Positions 16,179 through 24,760 of a DNA stretch of 34,890 nucleotides are shown here, in pieces. Made by a program: the position numbers and the translations under genes. Numbering within the stretch: position 1 is the first letter of the stretch; each line of letters opens with the position of its first letter. The stretch lies in the NCBI GenBank assembly GCA_023251805.1, contig JAHEYB010000023.1, positions 10,045-44,934 on the forward strand, read 5' to 3'. Below the pieces are notes generated by a model. It worked only from the letters and a program-made list of their open reading frames with translations, ran no database searches and had not been told where the DNA came from. The DNA is from Bacteroidota bacterium (GTDB lineage: Bacteria > Bacteroidota > Bacteroidia > 2-12-FULL-35-15).

Positions 16179-16841
16179 ATGAAATCAAAGATTCAGAAAC
16201 TTGTTAACTTTTCTAATAAAAAAGAGAGCAAAACAACGATAAAAATTTTAGCAGCAGTGCTAGTAGTATTTTTTACTGCTACAGCTTTTAAATTGGTAGA
16301 CTATGTTGAACTGGAAATCGGTAAAGCCATACCAAGTGCTGATGTAAAAATGATGGACATCAGCGGCAAAGAAGTGTCTTTAGCTGATGCAAAAGCAGAA
16401 AACGGATTGTTGGTCATGTTTTCTTGTAATACTTGTCCATATGTCAAATTAAGTGAATCGCGTATTAAAGAGGTATCCAAATTAGCCAAAGCCAATAAAA
16501 TCGGTTTTATTTTATTGAATTCCAATGAGGCACAGCGCACCGAAGAAGATTCGTTTGATGAAATGAAAAAGTATGCAAGGGCGCAAGGATATGATTTTTA
16601 TTATGTAGTGGATAAAAATTCTGCAATTGCAAATGCATTTGGTGCTAGTCGCACTCCGCATTGTTTCTTATTCGACAAAAAAGGACTGGTTTACAGAGGA
16701 GCGATTGATGATAATATCAAATCGGCAGCCGAAGCAAAAGAACATTATTTAAATGATGCAATAGTTGCTGTTGGAACTGGGAAGCCGGTAAAAACTAACT
16801 CGTCTAAATCAGTTGGTTGTTCAATTAAACGTGTTGAATAG
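16179..16841 (+). CDS. redoxin / thioredoxin-family protein, N-terminally anchored
   Basis: The 220-residue protein has one hydrophobic segment at about 21-40 (IKILAAVLVVFFTATAF), acting as an anchor or uncleaved signal. A redoxin fold follows: IGKAIPSADVKMMDISGKEV, then LLVMFSCNTCPYVK with the redox pair Cys83/Cys86, NSNEAQRTEEDSFDEM, and the cis-Pro region GASRTPHCFLFDKKG. The pair is preceded by Ser, not Trp, as in the AhpC/TSA-like redoxin group with a CxxCPYV site. It probably reduces or oxidises thiols outside the cytoplasm. It lies next to Sco1 and TlpA genes on the other strand. The natural partner is unknown. Confidence 0.85.
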   Translation: MKSKIQKLVNFSNKKESKTTIKILAAVLVVFFTATAFKLVDYVELEIGKAIPSADVKMMDISGKEVSLADAKAENGLLVMFSCNTCPYVKLSESRIKEVSKLAKANKIGFILLNSNEAQRTEEDSFDEMKKYARAQGYDFYYVVDKNSAIANAFGASRTPHCFLFDKKGLVYRGAIDDNIKSAAEAKEHYLNDAIVAVGTGKPVKTNSSKSVGCSIKRVE

Positions 16842-16980
16842 ATGTGAAGATTTGTTGATGTGAAAATGTGCAGATTGAAAAAATAAGTGTTTTTATAAAA
16901 AGCCTTTCTAGTTAACGAAAGGTTTTTTAATTCTCTAAATTGAAATCTGCACATCAAAAAATTAGCACATCAGCACATCA
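16838..16980. repeat. inverted GATGTGxxxATTTGCAGAT-type repeat arms around a terminator
   Basis: The left arm (16838-16882) has GATGTGAAAATGTGCAGATT; the right arm (16938-16980) has AAATCTGCACATC and GCACATCAGCACATCA. The right arm's last bases supply the TGA stop of the Sco1 gene at 16978-16980. Confidence 0.8.
16897..16928 (+). terminator. rho-independent terminator between redoxin and sco1 genes
   Basis: CCTTTC (16903-16908) and GAAAGG (16917-16922) form a stem with an 8-nt loop, flanked by A's on the left and a T6 run on the right. It can serve both convergent genes. Confidence 0.75.
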
Positions 16981-17649
16981 TTTTCCTTTATAATGTTCTT
17001 CTGCAAGCAATAAGTCTATGTCTTTTATCAACTGATTCATTTCAGTTGAATCTGTCCCATCATAAAACCCTCTGATGTGTTTGCTTTTATCTATCAAAGC
17101 AAAATTTTGCGTGTGAATAAAGTCATCCGGACCGCCATTGCCTTCATCAGCATTTAGTAAATAACCCGTTCTTGCTATGTTGTAAAGTGCTTTCTTTTCC
17201 CCGGTTACAAATATCCATTGATTTATATCTGCATTGTGTTTTATGGCGTAAGCTTTTAATTGTTGCACGGTATCAATTTCAGGGTCAACGGTATGTGATA
17301 AAAACTTAACCTCCTTATTTCCTTTGAATGATGCCGCAATGCGCTCCATTTGGGTGCTCATAATCGGACAAATAGAGTGGCAGGTGGTGAAAAAAAAGTC
17401 GGTTACATAAACACATCCTTCAAAATCTTTTTCTGTCACTGTTTTGCCATCTTGATTTATAAAACTGAAATTTTGAACGGTATGGTAAATGGTATCCGAT
17501 TTCCCATTTTTAGATTCAATACTTTGTTCACCAAAAATGGGTAAAAACCGAATGGGTTTTTTAGTGTCATAAATAAAAAAGGCGTAAATAAAAATGCCTG
17601 TGGCAAGAGCCAGCAAAGCAACATTAATAAATTTAGGTTTCATCATCAT
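16978..17649 (-). CDS. SCO1/SenC family copper-delivery protein
   Basis: SCO proteins carry copper to the Cu-A site of cytochrome c oxidase or act as periplasmic thiol reductases. The 223-residue product has an N-terminal helix (about 8-27) and a thioredoxin-like fold with the CxxxC metal site TTCHSICP (Cys90, Cys94) and the matching His179 in DDFIHTQNFALID. EVKFLSHTVDPEIDT is the usual middle motif. The start has three Met codons in a row; the first is given. TlpA lies upstream, separated by only two bases, so both are one operon. No oxidase genes are in the window. The stop codon sits in a repeat. Confidence 0.92.
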   Translation of the reverse strand: MMMKPKFINVALLALATGIFIYAFFIYDTKKPIRFLPIFGEQSIESKNGKSDTIYHTVQNFSFINQDGKTVTEKDFEGCVYVTDFFFTTCHSICPIMSTQMERIAASFKGNKEVKFLSHTVDPEIDTVQQLKAYAIKHNADINQWIFVTGEKKALYNIARTGYLLNADEGNGGPDDFIHTQNFALIDKSKHIRGFYDGTDSTEMNQLIKDIDLLLAEEHYKGK

Positions 17650-17651
17650 AC

Positions 17652-18152
17652 TTATTCTTTTTGATCTAATTCACTTTTTAAGAATTCGAAAGTAAGTTTT
17701 TTTTCAAAAAAATGATTGAATTTTTTATTTTGATTGATTATAAGAGTAGCTGGAAGAGCACCCGACCATGCCTCAGAAATTTTAGGAATAAAATAATTTC
17801 CATTCACCTCATCCAATAAAAGTACTTCCGAATAAATTTTTTTGGCTGCTATAAAAGGGTATACTTTTGTTTTTAAATCTTCCTTAAAATCCATTGTTAC
17901 CAAAAGGACTTTGACTTTTTTTGAAGAATAAATTTTTGAGATGCTATCAAAATCGGGAAGTTCTTTTACACAAGGCGAACACCAAGTAGCCCAAAAATTT
18001 ACAATATAAGTTGTGTCCGAATCATTTTTTATGCGCTTTTCTAAATCTGAAATTTTTAAAATGGGCACCTTTTGGGAAAAGCCATAGAAGCTCAAAAGCA
18101 GGATTGAAAGGCAAAGTTTTAGAGCTTTTATTTTTATGGAATTCTTTGTCAT
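17652..18152 (-). CDS. TlpA-like periplasmic thiol-disulfide protein
   Basis: The 166-residue protein has a basic start, a hydrophobic segment (about 10-26) and a TlpA fold: TYIVNFWATWCSPCVKELPD places the redox pair at Cys58/Cys61. VLLVTMDFKEDL and ALPATLIINQNKK (cis-Pro in LPAT) complete the site. In other bacteria TlpA reduces Sco and Cu-A cysteines. The immediate downstream Sco1 gene, two bases away, supports this role (known pathway; the partner here is inferred). It could also serve cytochrome c maturation like ResA. Confidence 0.9.
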   Translation of the reverse strand: MTKNSIKIKALKLCLSILLLSFYGFSQKVPILKISDLEKRIKNDSDTTYIVNFWATWCSPCVKELPDFDSISKIYSSKKVKVLLVTMDFKEDLKTKVYPFIAAKKIYSEVLLLDEVNGNYFIPKISEAWSGALPATLIINQNKKFNHFFEKKLTFEFLKSELDQKE

Positions 18153-18323
18153 AAATCACTATTTACAGGCTGTTAGCAATAAAAAGGCCAGAAAACGAAT
18201 CAATTTTTACTCAAAATTGAATGCTTTCAAAGGTATTCATAATTCGGTTTGTTTAAGCTTAAAAAAAGTGTTAATCCCGAATATTTTCATAATTTTAGCC
18301 TTTGAATATTTAAAAAGTAAGAA

Positions 18324-18752
18324 TTGGGTTCCGTAGAAGAATATGCTATAACCGCTCCAGCAATAAGTACTGCAGGTGTGTACTATTTTACCACTGATAG
18401 TGATATTAACTATGAGGTGCGTTTTGGTCGGAGGCAGGATAATATTTTACACGCAACTATTGTATTTGGGGTTACTAATGATGAATTTGAGGGGGAAGAA
18501 TATACTGTTACAAATAAAGGGGAGTTGTATAGAGTGATGACTACCATCGTAAAAGTGGTGAAAATGTTTATGGCCGAGCATCCTAAAATGGTGACCTATG
18601 AATTTACCGGGTTGGCCAAAGAAACAGAAGCAGAAGACAAATTAACTTCTCGAATCAATTTATATAAACGATATTTACCACGTATTTTCGATAAGGAGTG
18701 GAGGTTTGATTACACCCGAGGCAATACCATCATCGTTACTCGCATTAAATAA
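18324..18752 (+). CDS. hypothetical protein, function unknown
   Basis: The 142-residue protein is cytosolic, with no signal or helix of membrane type. It has a strand-rich N-terminal half (YYFTTDSDINYEVRFG, ATIVFGVTNDEFEG) and a helical middle (GELYRVMTTIVKVVKMFMAE), ending YTRGNTIIVTRIK. This resembles the small DUF6934-like proteins seen in Bacteroidota mobile and toxin-type loci, but I am not certain. An in-frame stop lies four codons before the TTG at 18324 and no ATG follows until residue ~68, so TTG is the likely start. A terminator follows directly. Confidence 0.7.
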   Translation: MGSVEEYAITAPAISTAGVYYFTTDSDINYEVRFGRRQDNILHATIVFGVTNDEFEGEEYTVTNKGELYRVMTTIVKVVKMFMAEHPKMVTYEFTGLAKETEAEDKLTSRINLYKRYLPRIFDKEWRFDYTRGNTIIVTRIK

Positions 18753-18784
18753 AAAATCCTCCCAATATACCGGAGGATTTTTTT
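18751..18784 (+). terminator. rho-independent terminator after the 18324 gene
   Basis: AATCCTCC and GGAGGATT form a stem with a short loop, A's before and a T7 run after. It overlaps the last stop-codon bases. Confidence 0.85.
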
Positions 18785-18830
18785 GTCACCTTATTCTTCT
18801 CGGAGCATAAATCTTCAAATGCTTAGGCGC

Positions 18831-20276
18831 TTACTTTTTATTTTCCTTTTCCAGTTTTTCTTTTTCAAACACATCAATCAAATTTCCTAATTGCTCCACA
18901 TCAATTCGTTTTGCTTTGATGATTTTATTTTCGTCTAAAAGATAAATTACCGGTGTGCTGTATATGTCGTATATTTTTTTGGTTACTGCTCGCTTATATT
19001 GATCGGGTTGATACACGTTGATAAAGTCAATTTGATGCTCAATAATAAATTTTTTCCATTCTTTTACATTGTCTTCTGTTTCAATCGCATAAATTTTCAC
19101 ATCTTTCGACTTCAATTTTTTATTCAACTCTACCATTTTGGGCATTTCTTTTTTGCAGTGCCCACATCCTTGATCCCAAAACAATAAAATAGTATATTTT
19201 GCCTTTACATCGTACAAAGAAATTTCTTTCCCAAGTGTGTCCTGCATGATTACGGCCGGAGCTTTTTTTCCAATCAATAATGGATTTAAAATGAAAGCGC
19301 GGTTTACTACTTTATATAATTGTGTTGAATCAATCCACGGAGTTTGCTGCTTGGCATGGTAACGTTGAACAATATGAACAAAAACAGCATCCATTCCCAT
19401 TATCTGCGAACTTTCATAAGTGTAGGTAATCCAATTCACTAAATATTTAAATACTTCTGCATTCGCTCTTCCTTTTTCAATGATTAAATCTGTTGAAATA
19501 TTAATTGAATCCGGTGTTTGTGGCGTCAATTTATCTAAGTATTGTTTGATTTTATTATGAAAAATCGGAGTGCGGAGTAATCTATCATCACCAAAATCAA
19601 TATTATCAAAAAAGTGAGACTTGTAATAACGATATCCAAAAGTGCTGTCTTTTCTACCATTTGCCAATATAGGAGCTTCTGGAACTATCGGCTCTTCCAT
19701 TGCTTTAAATATTTTTGAAACAAATGTTTTAGGATTGGCTTTTATAAAGGTTGATTTATACTCTAGCACTTCTTTATCGATTGCTGCAATTTGATCACCA
19801 ACAATTTTTGCCGAATCTTTATTGTTTTTTACTTTTTTGTATAAGTCGCGTAAAGGCTCAATTTGTTTTTGCTTTACACCCATAAAACTATTGTAATCAT
19901 AAAAGAATTTGTTTTCATCCGAACCCTTTACTTTCATATATTTTACATAATCAAGTGTATCGGTTTCAAGTGAAAAATTTTGTCCTTCATCCATTACTAT
20001 ATCAAAGTATTTTTTGTTAGGTGGAACAAATAAATAAATTCCTTGGTCGTACTTTTCTGTGGCAGTAAAAACCACTTCTCCCTTTGCATTTGCTTTGGCA
20101 GAATCTTTAATGTAATTTTTGTCGCCATAATAACAAGCCAATAAACATTGTGAACCCTCTTTAAGTCCCTTAACAGTAATTTTGATGTTGCAACCGGGAG
20201 TAGGTACTTTTCTAGCAAAAGAGTTGGAACTTAATAAAATTGAAAGAGCTAGAAGTGTTTTGACAAGGTGTTTCAT
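18831..20276 (-). CDS. secreted DUF4369-TlpA type thioredoxin-like protein
   Basis: The 481-residue protein has a signal peptide (MKHLVKTLLALSILLSSNSF). An N-terminal DUF4369-like beta domain (about 30-125: ITVKGLKEGSQCLLACYYGD, then GEVVFTATEKYDQGIY) is followed by a helical DUF5106-like middle (130-320) and a C-terminal thioredoxin-like domain from about 330. KYTILLFWDQGCGHCKKEMP sets Cys371/Cys374, and YSTPVIYLLDENK contains the cis-Pro. This domain order is a Bacteroidota speciality for periplasmic or surface thiol exchange. It lies 20 bases downstream of the 20297 gene on the same strand, probably one operon. Substrates are unknown. Confidence 0.9.
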   Translation of the reverse strand: MKHLVKTLLALSILLSSNSFARKVPTPGCNIKITVKGLKEGSQCLLACYYGDKNYIKDSAKANAKGEVVFTATEKYDQGIYLFVPPNKKYFDIVMDEGQNFSLETDTLDYVKYMKVKGSDENKFFYDYNSFMGVKQKQIEPLRDLYKKVKNNKDSAKIVGDQIAAIDKEVLEYKSTFIKANPKTFVSKIFKAMEEPIVPEAPILANGRKDSTFGYRYYKSHFFDNIDFGDDRLLRTPIFHNKIKQYLDKLTPQTPDSINISTDLIIEKGRANAEVFKYLVNWITYTYESSQIMGMDAVFVHIVQRYHAKQQTPWIDSTQLYKVVNRAFILNPLLIGKKAPAVIMQDTLGKEISLYDVKAKYTILLFWDQGCGHCKKEMPKMVELNKKLKSKDVKIYAIETEDNVKEWKKFIIEHQIDFINVYQPDQYKRAVTKKIYDIYSTPVIYLLDENKIIKAKRIDVEQLGNLIDVFEKEKLEKENKK

Positions 20277-20296
20277 AATCGTTGTTCTATTTAATT

Positions 20297-20926
20297 TTAT
20301 TTTTTGTTTGGTGTAGTAGGAGTCATGTTTCGCTCAACAAATTCGGTTTCTGCAGAAACAATCACTTGTTTTTCCGCAATTTTTACGCCACAATTGATGG
20401 GATGACAATAAATTGTTTTGGATGTACCATCAGGGAGAGTAAAAACCATTTCGGTTCCCATTGTAAGTGGCCCCTCAAAAGTGAATGGGGTTTCAAAATA
20501 ATTGGTCAAATCTACATCCCACAAATGCCGTTGTTTATTCATAAATAATATATTTAATGGAAATTTAGCATCTGTTATTTCGACATATATTAAGTTAGTA
20601 GTAGGTTCATAACAAATTTCAACTATCCCATTTACTTTGGTGGTATAATCAAATTTACCAACAGTTACTTTCACATCTGTTTCAAAATTGGCCTTGTTGG
20701 CGTGCAGCTTAATTTGAGGCTTTACCAATGTCCAATCATACGTCCCTTCAATAAACATAAAGGAGTAAATGGATGTACCCTTTATCTCGCCAATGGCTGC
20801 AAACATTTTGTTTAAAACCGATTCTTTTAGTGCAACTATTAAGTCTTGATTTTGACCTTTGGAGCTAATAGAAACAGATAAAAGGAATAAAATAAAGACT
20901 GATTTTCTTAAAAATGCCATATCCAT
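20297..20926 (-). CDS. secreted hypothetical protein
   Basis: The product has a signal peptide (MDMAFLRKSVFILFLLSVSI, cut near SSKGQ); ATG at 20926 or 20920 is preferred over a TTG at 20941. The mature part is strand-rich: SIYSFMFIEGTYDWTLVKPQ, VGKFDYTTKVNGIVEICY, TEMVFTLPDGTSKTIYC. Two cysteines near the end (IYCHPINCGV) may form a disulfide. No domain was recognised. It is upstream of, and probably cotranscribed with, the DUF4369-TlpA gene, which makes it a candidate substrate or partner (inference only). A TATTTTTG box at 20939-20946 lies just upstream. Confidence 0.72.
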   Translation of the reverse strand: MDMAFLRKSVFILFLLSVSISSKGQNQDLIVALKESVLNKMFAAIGEIKGTSIYSFMFIEGTYDWTLVKPQIKLHANKANFETDVKVTVGKFDYTTKVNGIVEICYEPTTNLIYVEITDAKFPLNILFMNKQRHLWDVDLTNYFETPFTFEGPLTMGTEMVFTLPDGTSKTIYCHPINCGVKIAEKQVIVSAETEFVERNMTPTTPNKK

Positions 20927-21028
20927 AAAAATGAGTCCCAAAAATAAGTATTAATCTGTTTAAAACCCCTTACAAGTCCTATTTTAGTGTTGTTTTTCAA
21001 ATAATTTTTTTCTTTTAAAATTTATTCT

Positions 21029-21036
21029 TAACTTTG
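21029..21036 (+). promoter_or_regulatory. -7 box of the 21075 gene
   Basis: TAACTTTG matches TAnnTTTG, 38 bases before the ATG. No TTG lies at the usual upstream distance. Confidence 0.45.
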
Positions 21037-21074
21037 CTTTAATAAATTTTATAAACCAAGTAAAACCCTAACAG

Positions 21075-22145
21075 ATGAAAAAAATTTACCTTTTATTACT
21101 TTCGATATTCCTATTATCTGGAACGATTGTAAAAGCACAGAACGTGTTGCTTTCGGAAGATTTCGAAACCGTTTATTTTTATGATACTTTATTGATTGAT
21201 TGTCAAGTAGTTGGTTCTCCTCCTCCAGGTGTAACTGGTGATATGAACTGGTACAATATGGACAGTGATGGTGATCCTGATGGTTCAGGTGGAGGTCGCC
21301 CTGATGGTTGGTTTGCACTTCTTCCTTTTTCAACTGTAGATCAATATCCTACAATTTATGGTGGAACACCTCCGGATTCAAATACTGTAATCGGAGCAAA
21401 TACATGGACTACTGCAGCTATGCCTCAGCAAAATTGGTTGATTACTCAAAGCGTTAATTTGGGTACTGCTGATACTTTGTTTTGGAAATCAGCAGCGCGT
21501 CAAGCTCCTCGTTATTTGGATGGGTATGAAGTTCGTTTGTCAACTACTACAAATGCTGACAACACAACTGCATTTTCTAATTTGTTGTTTTCTGCTTCAG
21601 AAATGACACCTCCATTGGGAACAGATACTACATATTCAACATTTACTTTTGTTCCTTCTACAGGATTTATTCATGGTGCTGATGGTATGTATATTGATTA
21701 TGCTGGTGCAGTTACAAACCCTGCTCACAAATGTCAATTGCGTCCTTTCTCTGTTCCTTTGAATGCTTTTGCTAACCAAGCAGTTTACATTGCTTTCCTT
21801 AGTAATTCTACTGATGATAACTTGATTTCTTTGGATGACGTTATGATTCGTGGTACTTTATCTACTATCGGTGTTAACGAAAATGCGAATGATATTGCAT
21901 TGAATTTGTTCCCAAATCCTGCAACTGATAATGTTCAAGTGAACTACACATTAACTTCTGAAACAATTGTTACTATCAGCATGTTTGATGTTACTGGTAA
22001 ATTAGTATCTACTGTGTCAGAAGGTAGCCAGCCTGCTGGTCGTCATTTTGCACACATCAATACTTCTAGTGTCGCTAAAGGTTTTTATACTGTAAAAGTA
22101 GAAACTGCTTTTGGTGCTAGCACTTCTAAGTTGATTGTAAGATAA
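21075..22145 (+). CDS. T9SS cargo protein with choice-of-anchor J (cleaved adhesin-type) domain
   Basis: The 356-residue product has a signal peptide (MKKIYLLLLSIFLLSGTIVKA). Residues ~25-265 follow the choice-of-anchor J pattern of gingipain-type adhesin sandwiches: LLSEDFETV at the front, QQNWLITQSVNLGTADTLFW, DGYEVRLSTT and a final DDNLISLDDVMIRG. Residues ~278-356 are a T9SS type A sorting domain (LNLFPNPATDNVQVNY, ISMFDVTGKLVSTV, KGFYTVKVETAFG). A short Asp/Gly-rich loop, DSDGDPDGSGGGRPDG, may bind calcium. Codons are strongly biased to GGT, GCT and ACT, unlike the neighbours, which suggests high expression. Predicted to be a surface or secreted adhesin-like protein; ligand unknown. Confidence 0.9.
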   Translation: MKKIYLLLLSIFLLSGTIVKAQNVLLSEDFETVYFYDTLLIDCQVVGSPPPGVTGDMNWYNMDSDGDPDGSGGGRPDGWFALLPFSTVDQYPTIYGGTPPDSNTVIGANTWTTAAMPQQNWLITQSVNLGTADTLFWKSAARQAPRYLDGYEVRLSTTTNADNTTAFSNLLFSASEMTPPLGTDTTYSTFTFVPSTGFIHGADGMYIDYAGAVTNPAHKCQLRPFSVPLNAFANQAVYIAFLSNSTDDNLISLDDVMIRGTLSTIGVNENANDIALNLFPNPATDNVQVNYTLTSETIVTISMFDVTGKLVSTVSEGSQPAGRHFAHINTSSVAKGFYTVKVETAFGASTSKLIVR

Positions 22146-22164
22146 TTTTAGAATATAAAAATTG

Positions 22165-22202
22165 AAAATCCCTTCGAGTTTAGCTCGGAGGGATTTTTTT
22201 TA
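22165..22202 (+). terminator. rho-independent terminator after the T9SS cargo gene
   Basis: AAATCCCTTCGAG pairs with CTCGGAGGGATTT across a 5-nt loop, followed by T8. It is a strong stem, consistent with a highly expressed gene. Confidence 0.88.
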
Positions 22203-22390
22203 TTCCCTCTTTGCAAAAGGGGGCTAGGTCCGAAGGACTCTTTCGGAGGGGGTTTTTCGAATGGATAATTGTAAATCAAAACAATCTCCCTAACCCTCTT
22301 CACCAAGAGGGAATACATACGATTGTATTTAGAGTATTATATTAATTTTAATGAGTAGAACTTGGTCCCTCTTTCCAAAATGAGAAAGGA
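22203..22390. repeat. cluster of CCCTCTTT...GAGGG palindromic repeats
   Basis: 22203-22257 matches the unit at 12874-12926 (GGTCCGAAGGACTC inside). 22283-22314 has an inverted version (CCCTAACCCTCTTCACCAAG then AGGG) and 22364-22388 a degenerate hairpin (CCCTCTTTCCAAAATGAGAAAGG). They fill the convergent gap before prfC. Confidence 0.75.
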
Positions 22391-22393
22391 AAA

Positions 22394-23983
22394 CTACTCC
22401 TCTACAAACTCCGAAATAAAATGAAATTTAATATCTGGATTTTTCTCTTGCGCCATTTGTAATGCCCAAGCCGATTCTGCTAAAAATACAGGTCTTTCTT
22501 CTTTATCCGTAGCCATGTGATGCGCTTTGTCAAAAATAAACTCTTGCAGTTTCTTTTGATCTTTACAACTTATCCAACACGCTTTAAATAATGAGATGTG
22601 TTCGAAGTTGCAAGAAGCGGAATATTCACTCTTTAAACGATGTTGAATAACCTCAAACTGTAACGCTCCCACCGTTCCTAATACTTTCCGGTTATCGGTT
22701 TTTTTAGTAAACAATTGCGCCACTCCTTCATCCGTTAATTGCTCTAAGCCTTTGTTCAATTGTTTGGTTTTCATTGGATCCGCATTCACCACATATTTAA
22801 AAAGTTCTGGAGAAAATTGCGGAATACCTTTAAAATTCATTTTTTCGCCTTCCGTTAAGGTGTCGCCAATTTTGAAATTACTTGAGTCGTACAATCCAAT
22901 TATATCACCCGGGAAAGCCTCATCAACCACACTTTTATCCTGCGCCATAAATGCAGTAGGATTTGAAAATTTCATACTACGGTTTTCACGTACATGAAAA
23001 TAATTTTTATTGCGTTCAAACTTTCCTGACACGATTCTTAAAAAGGCAATTCTATCGCGGTGTTTAGGGTCTAAATTAGCATGTATTTTAAAAACAAATC
23101 CACTGAAATTTTTGTCTTCTGGTTTAATTTCTTTTATTTCTGTTGTTCTTCCTTTTGGATGAGGTGCAATGCGAATAAATGCATCCAATAATTCACGAAC
23201 ACCAAAATTATTAACGGCACTACCAAAGAATACAGGGGAAACCATCGCTTCGGAATATTCTTCCATATCAAATTTAGGATATCCTGCTTCCAATAATTCA
23301 ACGTCACTTCTCAATGTATTTGCATAATCTTCACCAATTAATTTATCGAGTGTGCCATCCTTTAAATCCTTTATCTCTAAAGAGTTTTCAAGCGTTTGTT
23401 TTTCTCCCGAATCAAAAAGTGTTAAACTTTTTTCATACAGATTATAAACTCCTTTAAAGGTTTTTCCTATGCTTATTGGCCAACTCAAAGGACGTAAATC
23501 AATGCGTAATTCTTTTTCTATTTCTTCCAACAAATCAAAAGGGTCTTTTCCTTCTCTATCTAACTTATTAATAAAAACAATAACTGGAGTGCTGCGCATA
23601 CGACAAACTTCTAAGAGCTTACGTGTTTGTGGCTCTACACCTTTAGCGCAGTCGATCAGCATCACAACACTATCCACAGCCGTAAGTGTACGATAGGTAT
23701 CTTCAGCAAAATCTTCGTGGCCGGGTGTATCTAATAAATTTATTTTAACACCTTTATATTCAAAGCCCATTACCGAAGTAGCAACGGAGATACCACGTTG
23801 ACGCTCAATCTCCATAAAATCGGAAGTGGTGTGCTTTTTAATCTTGTTGGATTTTACAGCCCCTGCTGTTTGAATAGCGCCTCCAAAAAGCAATAACTTC
23901 TCTGTCAATGTAGTTTTACCTGCATCGGGATGGGCAATAATGCCAAAGGTTCTTCTTCTATCTATTTCTTCTTTAATAGTCAT
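22394..23983 (-). CDS. prfC: peptide chain release factor 3
   Basis: RF3 is the GTPase that removes RF1/RF2 from the ribosome after peptide release. With the start at 23983 the product is 529 residues, the same length as E. coli RF3. It has FGIIAHPDAGKTTLTEKLLL (P loop about 17-24), RQRGISVATSVMGFEY, LLDTPGHEDFAEDTYRTL and FINKLDREGKDPFDLL. The C-terminal end is VEVIQHR-like (VGALQFEVIQHRLKSEYS), which marks RF3 rather than EF-G. A TTG eight codons upstream is inside a palindromic repeat and gives a false extension (MERAGVRN). The ATG lies three bases from that repeat. Confidence 0.95.
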   Translation of the reverse strand: MTIKEEIDRRRTFGIIAHPDAGKTTLTEKLLLFGGAIQTAGAVKSNKIKKHTTSDFMEIERQRGISVATSVMGFEYKGVKINLLDTPGHEDFAEDTYRTLTAVDSVVMLIDCAKGVEPQTRKLLEVCRMRSTPVIVFINKLDREGKDPFDLLEEIEKELRIDLRPLSWPISIGKTFKGVYNLYEKSLTLFDSGEKQTLENSLEIKDLKDGTLDKLIGEDYANTLRSDVELLEAGYPKFDMEEYSEAMVSPVFFGSAVNNFGVRELLDAFIRIAPHPKGRTTEIKEIKPEDKNFSGFVFKIHANLDPKHRDRIAFLRIVSGKFERNKNYFHVRENRSMKFSNPTAFMAQDKSVVDEAFPGDIIGLYDSSNFKIGDTLTEGEKMNFKGIPQFSPELFKYVVNADPMKTKQLNKGLEQLTDEGVAQLFTKKTDNRKVLGTVGALQFEVIQHRLKSEYSASCNFEHISLFKACWISCKDQKKLQEFIFDKAHHMATDKEERPVFLAESAWALQMAQEKNPDIKFHFISEFVEE

Positions 23984-23986
23984 GTT

Positions 23987-24206
23987 CCTCACCCCAGCCC
24001 TCTCCAAAGGAGAGGGAGTGGATTCCTTTTTTAAGTTATTTTTAATCTATTTTAATTTCGATTTTTAAGCTAAAGTGTGTTGAGTTCTAATACATTTTTT
24101 CTGTATTTTATGTAATACAATAAAATCGAAAGCAAAATTGTTTGTGTTTATTCTACGTAACCTCGACAATCGACTCCCTCTCCTCCGGAGAGGGCTGGGG
24201 TGAGGT
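23987..24206. repeat. inverted pair of CCTCACCCCAGCCCTCTCC repeats flanking the prfC-rplS gap
   Basis: CCTCACCCCAGCCCTCTCC...GGAGAGGGAGT at 23987-24018 and its reverse complement type at 24175-24205 (ACTCCCTCTCCTCC...GGGGTGAGG) each contain their own hairpin and together face each other across about 155 bases. A third, shorter relative is at 30563-30590. The gap between arms is AT-rich and holds no gene. Confidence 0.85.
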
Positions 24207-24239
24207 ATAAAAAAACCCAGAGGTTTAAACTCTGGGTTC
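24207..24239 (-). terminator. rho-independent terminator of rplS
   Basis: Read on the minus strand, AACCCAGAG and CTCTGGGTT form a 9-bp stem followed by a T7 run. It lies 20 bases beyond the rplS stop. Confidence 0.88.
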
Positions 24240-24258
24240 AATTGTATATGTTTAAAGA

Positions 24259-24609
24259 TTATTGTTTTTTCTCAGCAATACGAGCTGCTTTACCAGTCAA
24301 TTCACGTAAGTAGAACAAGCGAGCTCTGCGAACAACACCAACTTTGTTTACCTCAATGCTATCAATATAAGGAGAGTTTACTGGGAATACACGCTCTACA
24401 CCAACACTGTTGCTGATTTTACGAACCGTGAAAGACTCAGTAATTCCTGAACCTTTGCGTTGAATAACAACACCTTGGTATTGCTGAACGCGTTCTTTTT
24501 CACCTTCTTTAATTTTATAATTTACAGTAACAGTATCACCTGCTTTAAATGCCGGATGATTCGCTTTTACTGCCAATTGCTCCTCAGCATATTTTAATAA
24601 TTGATTCAT
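24259..24609 (-). CDS. rplS: 50S ribosomal protein L19
   Basis: L19 sits at the 30S-50S interface. The 116-residue protein has the family signature: [55 protein letters not shown] and [20 protein letters not shown], then [13 protein letters not shown] at the end. It normally lies in rpsP-rimM-trmD-rplS; here trmD is near (25687) but separated by an unrelated plus-strand gene, so the ancestral operon is broken. It has its own promoter (24659-24691) and terminator. Confidence 0.97.
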   Translation of the reverse strand: MNQLLKYAEEQLAVKANHPAFKAGDTVTVNYKIKEGEKERVQQYQGVVIQRKGSGITESFTVRKISNSVGVERVFPVNSPYIDSIEVNKVGVVRRARLFYLRELTGKAARIAEKKQ

Positions 24610-24658
24610 AAACTTTGTTTTATAATGTATTAAATCGATTTTCCTCTAAAAAGGACTG

Positions 24659-24691
24659 CAAATATAGGATTTTTTAGAATCGAATAGCAAA
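24659..24691 (-). promoter_or_regulatory. promoter of rplS
   Basis: On the minus strand TTTG is followed after 21 nt by TATATTTG, a near-perfect Bacteroidota primary promoter, about 50 bases before the start codon. Confidence 0.75.
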
Positions 24692-24760
24692 AAAAGGCGA
24701 AATTTTTGTGTTTTTTCGATGAAATGCAACCAAACAGGCTTTTAGAGCTACTTCATAGTA

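Noticed and set aside
23984-24007. Eight-residue N-terminal extension of prfC
   Set aside because: It is coded by a palindromic repeat; the ATG at 23983 gives the usual 529-residue RF3.
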